A stretch of 64,000 nt of DNA from Streptomyces vinaceus. GTDB lineage: Bacteria > Actinomycetota > Actinomycetes > Streptomycetales > Streptomycetaceae. Made by a program: the position numbers and the translations under genes. The stretch is from contig NZ_CP023692.1 of assembly GCF_008704935.1 (NCBI RefSeq), positions 5,609,001 to 5,673,000 of the forward strand, given 5' to 3'. This document shows, in pieces, positions 7,206 through 16,132 of the stretch. The notes below the pieces were generated by a model, which did not search any database, was not told the origin of the DNA, and was given only the letters and a program-made list of their open reading frames with translations. Position 1 is the stretch's first letter. Every line of letters starts with the position of its first letter.

Positions 7206-9047
7206 TTACGGGCGGAAGCGCAGCACCTGCGGGTCGTGGTCGCTGTTCTGCGCCGCGAACTCCGCGTTGATGTGCACGCTGTCGTACGTGAAGTTCTTGA
7301 CCGCCGGGCTGGTCAGGATCTGGTCCAGCACCTGCGCGTTGCCCTGGTACACGTACGAGTAGCGCTCCGCCTTCGGCAGCGACTTGATCGCCGAGTACAG
7401 CGCCCCGCCGTCCTCCAGCGCCTTCGCGGTGCCCGAGAACTCGAAGTCGTTGATGTCGCCGACGGCGAGCACGCTCGCGTTCTTGTCCGCGGCCAGGAGC
7501 TGCTTGACGAAGCCGTTCACGGCCTGCGCCTGGAGCAGCCGCTTGGCCTCCGAGGAGCGGACCGGGGGCTGGTGGATCGAGGTCAGGCCCTCGTCGCCGC
7601 CCTTCGAACCGAAGTGGTTGGCGATGACGAAGACCGTACGGCCGCGGAAGACGAACTCGCCGGCCAGCGGCTTGCGGCTGTCGGCCCACGCCGGGTTCGC
7701 CGGGTCGATCCGGCCGGGGGAGTGGGTCAGGGCGGCCTTGCCGTTCTCCTTGGTCACGCCGGTCGCGGTCAGCGAGTCGCCCGCGGCGCGGTCGGTGAAG
7801 GAGACGCGGGCGGGGTTGAAGAGGAACACCTGGCGGATGTTGCCGCCGGGCTCGCCGCCGTCCTTGTTGTTCTCGGGGTTGATGGTCCGCCACTCGTAGG
7901 CCGGGCCGCCCGCGGCCACGATGGCCGTGGTGAACTTCTTGATGGTCTCCTCGGCCGAGACGGTGCCGTCGTTCTTGGCGCCGTTGTTGTCCTGGATCTC
8001 CTCCAGGGCGACGATGTCGGGCGAGGCGAGGTTCTCGACGACCGCCTTGGCCAGGTTGTCGAACTTCTCCTGCGGGTCGCTCGGGTCGAGGTTCTCCACG
8101 TTGTACGTGGCCACCGCGAGCTCGCCGGGCGCTTGGGCCTTGGTCTTCTCCGGGGCGAGCGTGCCCGCCTGGACGGTGCCGAGCGTGCGGGCCACCAGGG
8201 TGTAGCCGCCGAACTGGTTGAAGTCCAGCGGGCCCTCGGTGGTGCCGGTCAGCTTGTCGCCGACGTTGGCCACCGGGAAGGGCTGCTGCGCGACCGGCGC
8301 CAGCTGCTGGATCTGCAGGCGGCCGGTGTTCTGGGACTCGTACGAGCCGTAGAGGGTGCCGCCGCGCTTGGCGGTGTTCTCCCAGCCCTTGACCGTGACC
8401 CACAGCTCCGAGTACGGGTCGGTGGCGCCGACCACGCGGGAGTTGCCGATCTTGACGTTCATGCCTTCGAGCGACTCGTAGAAGTCCAGGGCGTAGCGCG
8501 AGGGCTCCAGGGTCAGGCCGTTGATGCTGCCGGCCGCGGCCGGGTCGCCCGCCGGGGCGTACTGCGCGGGCACGTTGTACTCGTTGATCGCGGTGGCCTC
8601 GGGCAGCGCGTTGCCCGAGGAGACCACGGTCACGACCGGCTTGGAGATCTGCGAGACCGACTGGTTGCCGGAGGAGACGCCGCCGGGGACGTACTCGCCG
8701 ACCAGGCCGGAGACCTTGACCGCGTCGCCGACGGCGACGGTCGGGACGGAGCTGGTGAAGACGAAGACGCCCTCGCTCGTCGCGTCGTTGTCGTCGGCGT
8801 CCGGGTCCTGCATCCAGAAGCCGCGCGAGCCGTACGTGCGCACGCCCGTCACGACGCCGGCGACATCGGCGACCTGCTTGCCGTTGAGCGGCGATATGCG
8901 GGTGGTGCCCTGGATGTCGTGGATGCGTATCGGATCGGCGGACGCGGCGCCTTCGGCCGCGTCGGCGGTGCCCGCCAGCAGGCCGGTGGCCAGGGCGGTG
9001 GCGACGAGTGCCGAGACGGCGGCGGAACGGGGATGCGAGGAGCGCAT
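7206..9047 (-). CDS. Secreted endonuclease/exonuclease/phosphatase protein (ExeM/NucH-like)
   Basis: 613-residue extracellular nuclease candidate. ATG at 9047 gives a signal peptide (MRSSHPRSAAVSALVATALATG..., cleavage near ADAAEG). An OB-fold-like domain follows (VADVAGVVTGVRTYGSRGFW, residues about 55-150). The C-terminal half is an EEP fold with YNVENLD, DIVALEEIQD, VIANHFGSK, VLAVGDINDFEFSG and the terminal NSDHDP; these supply the Asn, Glu, His, Asp-Asn and Asp-His residues used for metal-dependent phosphodiester cleavage. The upstream in-frame extension to 9185 would hide the signal peptide. A role in extracellular DNA scavenging is inferred. Confidence 0.9.
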   Translation of the reverse strand: MRSSHPRSAAVSALVATALATGLLAGTADAAEGAASADPIRIHDIQGTTRISPLNGKQVADVAGVVTGVRTYGSRGFWMQDPDADDNDATSEGVFVFTSSVPTVAVGDAVKVSGLVGEYVPGGVSSGNQSVSQISKPVVTVVSSGNALPEATAINEYNVPAQYAPAGDPAAAGSINGLTLEPSRYALDFYESLEGMNVKIGNSRVVGATDPYSELWVTVKGWENTAKRGGTLYGSYESQNTGRLQIQQLAPVAQQPFPVANVGDKLTGTTEGPLDFNQFGGYTLVARTLGTVQAGTLAPEKTKAQAPGELAVATYNVENLDPSDPQEKFDNLAKAVVENLASPDIVALEEIQDNNGAKNDGTVSAEETIKKFTTAIVAAGGPAYEWRTINPENNKDGGEPGGNIRQVFLFNPARVSFTDRAAGDSLTATGVTKENGKAALTHSPGRIDPANPAWADSRKPLAGEFVFRGRTVFVIANHFGSKGGDEGLTSIHQPPVRSSEAKRLLQAQAVNGFVKQLLAADKNASVLAVGDINDFEFSGTAKALEDGGALYSAIKSLPKAERYSYVYQGNAQVLDQILTSPAVKNFTYDSVHINAEFAAQNSDHDPQVLRFRP

Positions 9048-9408
9048 GGTCAAGAACTCCGGTGTGTGGGAGAGGAAAGCGAAGGATGTTGCGTGTGTTT
9101 GGCCGGATTCATGCGGTGCGCCACGGCCGGGCCGCGGGCGATCCACAGGAATCCCGGGGGTTCCCCATATATCTACGCGCGTCAATTTCCTGTGTGACCA
9201 GGGAAGTTGTCAAGGTCTCCAGGGGATACGGAAGCTGACTGTGGGATGAACCAAAGGAGATGGCACCCCGGGCGCGCCCGATATGCGTCTACGCTGGTGC
9301 GCCGGACGGCCGTCCCGCGGCGGCCGGACCAGCGCCCCGGGGCCCGCGCACCACCGTCCCGCGGGGCCGCGCCCCACCGCCCCACCGTGTTCGCGAGGAG
9401 ACCGTCCC
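9048..9408. other. Intergenic region between divergent genes
   Basis: 361 bases without a convincing gene. For the leftward nuclease gene a weak promoter can be drawn: GTCACA (minus strand of 9193-9198), 17 bases, TAGATA (minus strand of 9170-9175). A TTGACA-like box lies at 9208-9213, also on the minus strand. No PHO box or strong palindrome was seen. Confidence 0.35.
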
Positions 9409-10908
9409 ATGTCCGCAGAGCCGCACCCCACGCTGCCGCCGGTACGGCTGCCCTCCGATGCGGAACTGGCCCGCGACGCCCTCGGCGCCCCGCTGTTCGC
9501 CCGCGCCGTACGGCTCGCCCGCTGGGCCGGACCGCACACGCGCGTCCACACCGGCGGCGAACTCGCCGCCGATCAGCTCCCCGAGGCCGCCGCCGCGCTG
9601 GGCCTGGACCCCGCCGACGAGGAGGGCCCGGTGCTCGCGAGCCAGGCCTGGCGGGTGGCCGTGGACACCGGCCTCGTCGACGTGACCGAGCCCGATGAGG
9701 GCGGTGACGCGGACGGCGAGGGCCAGCCGGGGACCGCCGCGCCCGGCGAGGACCTGGCCTTGGTGACCGGCGGCGCTCCCGGCGAGGTGCTCGGCCTGTG
9801 GCTGGCGGCCCTGGAGACCGTGCTCGCGGACGCGGCCGTGCCCGATCTGGACGACCTCGTCGACGCGTTGGACGCGGGCGGCGAGATCGACTTCGACCGG
9901 CTGGACTGGAACCCGAGCCGCGAGGCGGACTTCCTCGACGGGGTCCTCGCCAACCTCTACCTGCTCACCGCCTCCGGGCGCGGGGCCGCGGAGAGCCCGA
10001 TCCCGCTGCCGGTGCTCGCCGCCTCGATGGTCATCCCCGAGGACATGGGCGAACCGACCGACGCCGTGCTGGAGCAGGTCTCGGACGCGATGATGCGCCT
10101 GGACGACCAGTTCCGGCAGCTGGAGCCGATCGGGCTCGTCGAGTTCCGGCCGGTGGACGAGGCCCTGATGGCGGAGGCCGACGACGAGGAGTTCGCCGAG
10201 GCGGGCTCCGCTTCCGGCCCGGCCGCCGGCGGGGTCGACGACGAGGACGTCTCCCGGTACGGGCTGGTCCGGCTGACCCCGCTCGGCCTGTACGGGATCC
10301 GGGCCCGCATGCTGGAGGCCGGGGTCACCGCCCCCGCCGTCGGCGAACTGGCCGACAAGGGCGCCGACGCGCTCCTCGACGCGGTCTCCGGGTACCCCGA
10401 GGGCGCCGCCCAGGCCGAGATCGAGCAGTGGCTCGCCGGCCGCGAACCGCAGGACGCGGTCGCCGAACTGCTGTCCGCGGCCCGGGGCGCCGACGAGGGC
10501 GGCCCGCTGCGCCGGCTGCGCTGCCAGCAGGCCCTCGCCCCGGCCGGTCCGGAGGCCGAACAGGCGGTCCGCGCCGTGCTGGACGACCCGGAGCTCGGCG
10601 GGCTCGCCCGGGTCTGGCTCTCCGAGCACGGGGTGGCCGACGTACCGGCGCCGGACGAGGCCATGGTCTTCTGGCTGACCGTGGACACGATCGCGGCGCA
10701 GCTCGCGGCGGACGGGGAGACGGCGGAACTGCCCCTGCTGATGCGGTCGCTGACCGAGCACCACACGGGCTTCTTCGACCAGGTCTGGCGGGTGGACCAC
10801 CCGGCGACGGCGTACGTGCTGGAGGCTATGGGCCGCATGCACCCGGACAAGAAGGCCGCCAAGGAGTCCCGCAAGGCCGCGTTCAAGGCCCGTTCGCGCC
10901 AGGGCTGA
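9409..10908 (+). CDS. Conserved hypothetical protein with HEAT-like C-terminal repeats (paralog A)
   Basis: 499 residues, soluble, strongly acidic and Ala/Leu-rich. GAGGAG upstream of ATG 9409 supports the start. The N-terminal block contains FARAVRLARWAG. The C-terminal third (EQWLAGREPQDAVAELLSAARG, then VWLSEHG, FWLTVDTIAAQL, HPATAYVLEAMGRMHPDKKAAK) reads as helical HEAT-type repeats. The gene at 40259-41713 carries the same blocks in the same order, so the two are diverged paralogs. No catalytic motif was found. A scaffold or adaptor role is only a guess. Confidence 0.8.
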   Translation: MSAEPHPTLPPVRLPSDAELARDALGAPLFARAVRLARWAGPHTRVHTGGELAADQLPEAAAALGLDPADEEGPVLASQAWRVAVDTGLVDVTEPDEGGDADGEGQPGTAAPGEDLALVTGGAPGEVLGLWLAALETVLADAAVPDLDDLVDALDAGGEIDFDRLDWNPSREADFLDGVLANLYLLTASGRGAAESPIPLPVLAASMVIPEDMGEPTDAVLEQVSDAMMRLDDQFRQLEPIGLVEFRPVDEALMAEADDEEFAEAGSASGPAAGGVDDEDVSRYGLVRLTPLGLYGIRARMLEAGVTAPAVGELADKGADALLDAVSGYPEGAAQAEIEQWLAGREPQDAVAELLSAARGADEGGPLRRLRCQQALAPAGPEAEQAVRAVLDDPELGGLARVWLSEHGVADVPAPDEAMVFWLTVDTIAAQLAADGETAELPLLMRSLTEHHTGFFDQVWRVDHPATAYVLEAMGRMHPDKKAAKESRKAAFKARSRQG

Positions 10909-10992
10909 CCGGTCCGGGGGCCGGGGCGGACCGGTCGGGGGCCAGGCCGGCCCACGGAGGGCGAGGGGCGGGTACGAAGGGATCCGGCCCTC

Positions 10993-11021
10993 CTTCGCGG
11001 GCAGTTCAGCCGGCGTTCACG
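10993..11021 (+). promoter_or_regulatory. PHO box (PhoP direct repeats) upstream of phoX
   Basis: GTTCAGC at 11004-11010 and GTTCACG at 11015-11021 are exactly 11 bases apart, matching the GTTCACC-N4 direct-repeat unit of Streptomyces PhoP sites. A weaker unit, CTTCGCG, lies at 10993-10999 in the same register. It ends 68 bases before the phoX start. Confidence 0.75.
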
Positions 11022-11089
11022 TACGGGCGGGAGCGTGTGCGCCGACGACCGCACGACAGGCGCACCACCTCCCCACCCCTGGAGACCCG

Positions 11090-12529
11090 ATGCCGCTCAG
11101 CCGTAGAGACTTCACCGCCCGCACCGTGATCGCCGGCGCGGGCGTCGCGCTCACCGGGACGGTCGGCGCGCTCGCCACCGCCCCGGGAGCGCTGGCGGCC
11201 GACGACAGCACCCGCCACGACGAGCACGGACGTCCCTGCGAGCCCGGCTACGGCCCGCTCATCGCGGACCCGGCCGGACTGCTCGCCCTCCCCGCCGGGT
11301 TCAGCTACCGCGTCATCACCCACAGCGGGGTCACCACCCTCGACTCGGGCGAGTCCACCCCGTCCAACCACGACGGCACCGCCGCCTTCGAGGGCCACCG
11401 CGGGGTCACCCTCCTGGTCAACAACCACGAGCTCAAGGGCAAGCGGGCGGACTGGGCGCACCCCGTCCCGCTCACCGAGGGCCTCGTCTACGACCCGGCC
11501 GCGGCGGGAGGCTGCACGGTCGTCGAGGTCCGGCGCGGCGGCGAGGTCGCCGAATGGGTGGGCATCGCCGGTACGTCCACCAACTGCGCGGGCGGCGCCA
11601 CCCCCTGGGAGACCTGGCTGACCTGCGAGGAGACCGAGGACCTCGCCGGCAAGAACGGCATGACCAAGGACCACGGGTACGTCTTCGAGGTCGACCCCCA
11701 CGACCGGCGCGCCAACCGCGACCCGAAGCCGGTCAAGGCCTTCGGCCGCTACGCCCACGAGGCCGTGGTCATCGACCCGCGCCAGGGCCACGCCTACCTG
11801 ACCGAGGACGCCTCCGGCCCCAACGGGCTGCTCTACCGCTGGACCCCGCCGAGCGGTTTCCGCCACGGGCGCGGCAAGCTCCGTACGCTCGCGGCCGACG
11901 CCGGGGTGCTCGCCGCCGCCAAGTGCTTCGACAGCGCGGGCCGGTTCGTCGACGACCTTTCGCGCGCGACGAGGATCGGAACCGTCTACGGGGTCGACTG
12001 GGTGCCCGTGCCGGACCGCGACGCGCGGACGGTGTCGGTGCGCAAGCAGTTCGGCGAGGGCACGGTGACCCGCGCCCGCAAGCTGGAGGGGATGTGGTGG
12101 GCCGACGGGGGCACGTACTTCGTCTCCTCCTACGCCCGTGAGGAGAGCCCGGGCACGGCGCACGACGGCCAGGTGTGGTTCTACGACCCGAAGCGGCGCA
12201 CGGTGCGGCTGACGGTGGTGCTCGGCGTGAACTCCGACCCGGCCGAGGACGGTTCCTTCGACGGCCCCGACAACATCACGGTCTCCCCGTACGGCGGTCT
12301 GGTCATCGCGGAGGACGGCAGCGGCCTGCAGCACCTGTTCGGCGCGACCGAGTCGGGGCGTACGTACCCGCTGGCGCGCAACGAGATGAACATGGGGACG
12401 GCACAGGAGCCGGAGTACTCCGAGTTCACCGGTGTGTGCTTCTCACCGGACGGGCGCACGCTGTACGCCAACATCCAGGACCCGGGCATCATGCTGGCCA
12501 TCACCGGTCCGTGGCGCCGCGCCCACTGA
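11090..12529 (+). CDS. phoX: Tat-exported PhoX-family alkaline phosphatase (DUF839)
   Basis: 479 residues. The twin-arginine signal SRRDFTAR lies at residues 4-11 and is followed by a hydrophobic stretch to about residue 36. The mature part carries PhoX/DUF839 features: GYGPLIADPAGLLALPAGFSY, LLVNNHE, TPWETWLTCEET, YAHEAVVIDP, LTEDA and DNITVSPYGGLVIAED, the acidic clusters that hold Ca/Fe in PhoX. Such enzymes release phosphate from organic esters outside the cell. GGAG six bases before the ATG sets the start. The PHO box upstream predicts induction under phosphate limitation by PhoP. Confidence 0.9.
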   Translation: MPLSRRDFTARTVIAGAGVALTGTVGALATAPGALAADDSTRHDEHGRPCEPGYGPLIADPAGLLALPAGFSYRVITHSGVTTLDSGESTPSNHDGTAAFEGHRGVTLLVNNHELKGKRADWAHPVPLTEGLVYDPAAAGGCTVVEVRRGGEVAEWVGIAGTSTNCAGGATPWETWLTCEETEDLAGKNGMTKDHGYVFEVDPHDRRANRDPKPVKAFGRYAHEAVVIDPRQGHAYLTEDASGPNGLLYRWTPPSGFRHGRGKLRTLAADAGVLAAAKCFDSAGRFVDDLSRATRIGTVYGVDWVPVPDRDARTVSVRKQFGEGTVTRARKLEGMWWADGGTYFVSSYAREESPGTAHDGQVWFYDPKRRTVRLTVVLGVNSDPAEDGSFDGPDNITVSPYGGLVIAEDGSGLQHLFGATESGRTYPLARNEMNMGTAQEPEYSEFTGVCFSPDGRTLYANIQDPGIMLAITGPWRRAH

Positions 12530-12547
12530 CGCGGGCGCTCACGAGCG

Positions 12548-12590
12548 AAGGCCGTGCCGCCGCCCGTTCACGGGGCGGTGGCACGGCCTT
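12548..12590. terminator. Terminator shared by phoX and the convergent small gene
   Basis: Long inverted repeat, aaggccgtgccgccgccc against ggcggtggcacggcctt with a single G-U-type mismatch, followed by ccttgctt. It lies between convergent genes. Confidence 0.8.
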
Positions 12591-12599
12591 CCTTGCTTA

Positions 12600-12773
12600 C
12601 TGAGCGGCGGCGGTCTCGGCGCGGCTGGCGGCGGCCCATTCCTCCAGCAGGAACTCATACGCTTCGGAGGGCCACTCGTCGTCCACCCGGGTCGCGACCA
12701 GGTGCCGTATCGCCTCGTTCGCCTCTGCGGCGGACGGGCGGGCGGGACCCGCGGGCCGGAGTGTGCTGTACAT
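12600..12773 (-). CDS. Small conserved hypothetical protein
   Basis: About 57 residues beginning MYSTLRPAGPARPS, then AAEANEAIRHLVATRVDDEW and an acidic helix EAYEFLLEEWAAASRA. It is soluble with no motif I recognise. The start is taken as ATG 12773; an in-frame upstream start at 12797 is possible and neither has a clear ribosome binding site. It sits alone between phoX and the TerD gene. Codon bias fits a real gene, but function is unknown. Confidence 0.6.
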
Positions 12774-12804
12774 GCTTTCAAGGCTACGGGCGGGCACTGA
12801 CGGT

Positions 12805-12823
12805 CACCCCCCTATTAGGGGTG
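12805..12823 (-). promoter_or_regulatory. Small palindrome upstream of the 12.6-kb small gene
   Basis: Inverted repeat cacccc-cctatta-ggggtg, 32 bases upstream of the ATG at 12773. It has the size of an operator; no factor can be named. Confidence 0.3.
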
Positions 12824-12885
12824 GAATCCATCACCTCGGGGCCCATGGCGCGCCTCCTGGTCGCTCCATGTGCCCGCCCACCTGC

Positions 12886-14118
12886 TCAGAGTGCCTGGGA
12901 GCCCGGCTTGACCATCCCGCGCACTGTGCGGGACTTCACAAACTCTCCGATGGCCGTCATCTCCCATTCGCCCGAGAACTGCCGAATCAGCTTCGCCATC
13001 ATGACCCCGGTCTGCGGCTCCGCGCCGGTGAGGTCGAAGCGGACCAGCTCCTCCCCGCTCGCCGCGTCGATCAGGCGGCAGTAGGCCTTGGCGACTTCCG
13101 TGAACTTCTGGCCGGAGAAGGAGTTGACCGTGAAGACCAGGCCCGTGGCCTCGGCGGGCAGCCGCCCGAGGTCCACGACGATCACCTCGTCGTCCCCGGC
13201 GCCCTCGCCGGTGAGGTTGTCGCCGGAGTGCTTGATGGCGCCGTTCAGGATGGACAGCTTGCCGAAGTAGCAGCTGTCGATGTGGTTGCGCTGGGGGCCG
13301 TACGCGATGACGGAGGCGTCGAGGTCGATGTCCCGGCCGCGGAACGCCGGCTCCCAGCCCAGGCCCATCTTCACCTGGGAGAGCAGCGGGCGGCCGTTCT
13401 TGACCAGGGACACGGTCTGGTTCTTCTGGAGGCTGACCCGGCCCTTGTCGAGGTTGATCTTCCCGGTGCCGGGCGCGGCCGCCGGGGCCGCCGCGGGAGC
13501 GGTCGCGGGCGGGGCGGGCGGCGCGGGGGGCGTCGCGGACGCCGGGGCGCTCGGCCAGGAGGAGGGGGCGGGCGCCGCGGGGGCCTGCGGGGCGGCCGCA
13601 GGCGGCGCGGCGGGCTCCTCGTCCACCGAGACCCCGAAGTCGGTCGCGATCCCGGCCAGGCCGTTCGCGTACCCCTGGCCGACCGCGCGCACCTTCCACA
13701 CGCCTCCGCGCTGGTAGACCTCGACGACCACGAGCGCGGTCTCGGTGCCCAGCTGCGGCGGGGTGAAGCTGGCGATCACCGCGCCGGTCTCCGCGTGCCG
13801 CACGGTGGCGGTGGGCTCGATGCCCTGGAAGGTCTGGCCCGCGGCGTCCGGGCTGGCCGTGACCACGATCCGCTCGATGCCCGGCGGCAGGGCGCCCGTG
13901 TCCACGGTGATCGAGTCCGGCGCCGCGCCGCCGCCCGACCGGTAGCTGACACCGGGGCCGGACGGCTGGTTGTAGAAGATGAAGTCGGCGTCGGAGCGCA
14001 CCTTGCCGTTCGCCGCGAGGAGCAGTCCCGACACGTCGAGCCGCACCGGGGCAGCCACGTCCACCGTCACGCGGACGGTGTTGAGCGGCAGGTTGGAACC
14101 TGGGGTCATAGCGGTCAT
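12886..14118 (-). CDS. Double TerD-domain protein
   Basis: 410 residues. The N-terminal TerD-like domain (about 8-175) contains VRVTVDVAAPVRLDVSGLLL, DADFIFYNQPSGPGVSY and LPPGIERIVVTAS. A 70-residue Ala/Pro linker follows. The C-terminal TerD domain (about 245-410) contains VSLQKNQTVSL, MGLGWEP, DIDLDASVIAYG and DDEVIVVDLGRLP, including the Asp-rich calcium-binding pattern. TerD proteins bind Ca2+ and are linked to tellurite, phage or envelope stress through unclear mechanisms. Here the gene is not beside terB/C/E genes. The start could also be ATG 14109. Confidence 0.88.
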   Translation of the reverse strand: MTAMTPGSNLPLNTVRVTVDVAAPVRLDVSGLLLAANGKVRSDADFIFYNQPSGPGVSYRSGGGAAPDSITVDTGALPPGIERIVVTASPDAAGQTFQGIEPTATVRHAETGAVIASFTPPQLGTETALVVVEVYQRGGVWKVRAVGQGYANGLAGIATDFGVSVDEEPAAPPAAAPQAPAAPAPSSWPSAPASATPPAPPAPPATAPAAAPAAAPGTGKINLDKGRVSLQKNQTVSLVKNGRPLLSQVKMGLGWEPAFRGRDIDLDASVIAYGPQRNHIDSCYFGKLSILNGAIKHSGDNLTGEGAGDDEVIVVDLGRLPAEATGLVFTVNSFSGQKFTEVAKAYCRLIDAASGEELVRFDLTGAEPQTGVMMAKLIRQFSGEWEMTAIGEFVKSRTVRGMVKPGSQAL

Positions 14119-14171
14119 GCCCGGAGAACGACCGGAGGTGCTTTGCCGTTCCCTTACCCTCGCGGCGGATT

Positions 14172-14393
14172 TCAGCGCCGGTTGCGGGGGTGGTTCTTCG
14201 CCGTGCGCTCGTTGCCGAACTTGTAGGCGCCCGTCCAGCGGGCCATCACGAGCTGCGCGTCCCCCGACTCCACCTCGGCGAGGAACTTCTCGGCCCGGCC
14301 GCCGCGCAGGGTGCTCGCGGCCCGCCCCTGGTGCGTGATGACCACGCTCCCGTCGGCGCGCTGTTCGTACGTGAATCCGTGGGGTCTCGGCAT
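14172..14393 (-). CDS. Small conserved actinobacterial protein, unknown function
   Basis: 73 residues starting MPRPHGFTYEQRADGSVVIT, with a basic C-terminus (FGNERTAKNHPRNRR). It is a compact beta-rich sequence, HQGRAASTLRGGRAEKFLAEVESGDAQ, that I recall as conserved across Streptomyces without a function. It lies 53 bases upstream of the TerD gene on the same strand and downstream of the aldehyde dehydrogenase. No clear ribosome binding site. Confidence 0.7.
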   Translation of the reverse strand: MPRPHGFTYEQRADGSVVITHQGRAASTLRGGRAEKFLAEVESGDAQLVMARWTGAYKFGNERTAKNHPRNRR

Positions 14394-14435
14394 GAGCGGC
14401 AGCCTGCCCCCGCGCGGCGGGGGCGGGCAACGCAA

Positions 14436-15986
14436 TTACGCGGGGCGGGTCTCCGCTCCGGGCGCGGCGGGGGTGACGCGGCGCGGCAGGCCCAGCGGGT
14501 TCGCCTCGCGCAGCTCCTGCGGAAGCAGCGGGTCCGGCACCGACTGGTAGACCACCGGCCGCAGCCACCGCTCGATGGCGGTGCCGCCGACCGAGGTGGA
14601 GTGCGAGGTGGCCGCCGGGTACGGGCCGCCGTGGTGCTGGGCCGGGGCCACCGCGACCCCGGTCGGCCAGCCGTTGACCAGGATCCGCCCGGCCAGCGCC
14701 GTGACGTGCGCGATCAGCTCCGCCGCCGGGCCGGGGCCGCCGCCGGCCTCGGCCGCGGAGAGCTGGAGCGTGGCGCTCAGGTTCCCGGGGAGCAGGCCGA
14801 GCACCGACTCCGCCTCGCCCTGGTCCCCGTACCGTACGACCACGGTCACCGGTCCGAAGCACTCCTCCAGCAGCACCTCGTACGCCCCGCCCTCCAGCAG
14901 GCTCCCGGCCGGCACGGTCAGGTATCCCGCGCCGACGGTGTGCTCACCGCCGGAGCCCGGGGTGACGGGCGCCTCGACCCCGGGCAGCGCGGCGCGCTCG
15001 CGGACGCCGGAGACGAAGTTCTCCCGCATCCGGTGGTCGAGCAGGACGCCCGGCTCGGTCTCGCCGAGCGCCTTGGTCAGCGCTGCGGTGAGCCGGTCGC
15101 CGTCCGCGCCCTCGGGAACCAGGACCAGGCCCGGCTTGACGCAGAACTGGCCGAGCCCGAGGGTGACCGAGCCCGCGAGCCCGGCGGCGATCTCCTCGGC
15201 GCGCTCGGCGGCGGCCGCGGGGGTGACCACGACGGGGTTGAGGGAGCCGAGCTCGCCGTGGAACGGGATGGGTACGGGCCGGGCGGCGGCCGCGTCGAAC
15301 AGGGCCCGTCCGCCCCGGATGGAACCGGTGAACCCGGCGGCGGTGACGAGGGGGTGGCGGATCAGCTCCAGCCCGGCGTCGAACCCGTGGACGACGGAGA
15401 CCACTTCGGGGGGCAGTCCGGCCGAGGCGGCCGCCCGGCGCAGCAGCGAGGCGCACAGCTCGGAGGTGGCCGGGTGGTCGGGGTGCGCCTTGACGACCAC
15501 CGGGCAGCCGGCGGCCAGCGCGCTCGCGGTGTCCCCGCCGGGGACGGAGAAGGCGAGCGGGAAGTTGGAGGCGGCGTAGACCGCGACCACGCCCAGCGGC
15601 ACCTTGTAGCGGCGCAGTTCGGGGCGCGGGGGGACGGCGCCCGCGTCGGGGCGGTCGATGCGGATGTCGAGGTAGGAGCCCTCGTCCACGGCGTCGGCGA
15701 AGGCGCGCAGCTGGCCGGTGGTGCGGGCGAGTTCGCCGGTGAGCCGGCCGGGCCCGAGGGCGGTCTCGGCGTCGGCGGCCTCGATGACGTGGGCCGCTGC
15801 CTCGTCCAGCAGTGCGGCGGCCGCGCGCAGGAACCGCGCGCGGGCGGTGCGGTCGGCGAGGGCGCCGCGGGCCGCGTGGGCGGCGCGTACGGCCTCGTCC
15901 ACCTCGCCGGACGTGGCCTCGACGGCGACTTGTTCGCGCTGCTTCCCGGTGCGGGGGTCCACACTCCAGACTGGTGTTGCTGCCAT
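14436..15986 (-). CDS. Aldehyde dehydrogenase, 2,5-dioxovalerate (ketoglutarate semialdehyde) type
   Basis: 516 residues. The catalytic residues are Cys282 in GLGQFCVKPG and Glu245 in HGELGSLNP. The N-terminal cofactor domain has SNFPLAFSVPGGDTASALAAGCPVVVKAHP. The FCVKPG context and HGELGSLNP mark the alpha-ketoglutarate semialdehyde dehydrogenase branch, which oxidises 2,5-dioxopentanoate to 2-oxoglutarate in sugar-acid or hydroxyproline breakdown. AGGAGG nine bases before ATG 15986 fixes the start. An IclR regulator is divergent and a perfect palindrome lies between them, so local regulation is likely. The physiological substrate is inferred. Confidence 0.9.
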   Translation of the reverse strand: MAATPVWSVDPRTGKQREQVAVEATSGEVDEAVRAAHAARGALADRTARARFLRAAAALLDEAAAHVIEAADAETALGPGRLTGELARTTGQLRAFADAVDEGSYLDIRIDRPDAGAVPPRPELRRYKVPLGVVAVYAASNFPLAFSVPGGDTASALAAGCPVVVKAHPDHPATSELCASLLRRAAASAGLPPEVVSVVHGFDAGLELIRHPLVTAAGFTGSIRGGRALFDAAAARPVPIPFHGELGSLNPVVVTPAAAAERAEEIAAGLAGSVTLGLGQFCVKPGLVLVPEGADGDRLTAALTKALGETEPGVLLDHRMRENFVSGVRERAALPGVEAPVTPGSGGEHTVGAGYLTVPAGSLLEGGAYEVLLEECFGPVTVVVRYGDQGEAESVLGLLPGNLSATLQLSAAEAGGGPGPAAELIAHVTALAGRILVNGWPTGVAVAPAQHHGGPYPAATSHSTSVGGTAIERWLRPVVYQSVPDPLLPQELREANPLGLPRRVTPAAPGAETRPA

Positions 15987-16023
15987 GGCGCACTGCCTCC
16001 TGGATCTCGCTGACCCGCGCGGT

Positions 16024-16045
16024 GGCGTTCAGTATTCTGAACGCC
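16024..16045. promoter_or_regulatory. Candidate IclR operator between the ALDH and IclR genes
   Basis: Perfect 9-4-9 inverted repeat, ggcgttcag-tatt-ctgaacgcc, in the 146-base divergent gap. It is 38 bases upstream of the ALDH start, within likely promoter range of both genes. Confidence 0.65.
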
Positions 16046-16132
16046 GTTCCGATGGATGGATGATCACATCCGTTCCGGACTCTATTTCCGGGTCTTCCGC
16101 GTTGACAAGGGACAAGAGGGGCAAGAAGGCGA

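Noticed and set aside
6936..9197. 753-codon open frame on the plus strand
   Set aside because: Antisense to the secreted nuclease, whose signal peptide and catalytic motifs are clear; the translation has no recognisable domain.
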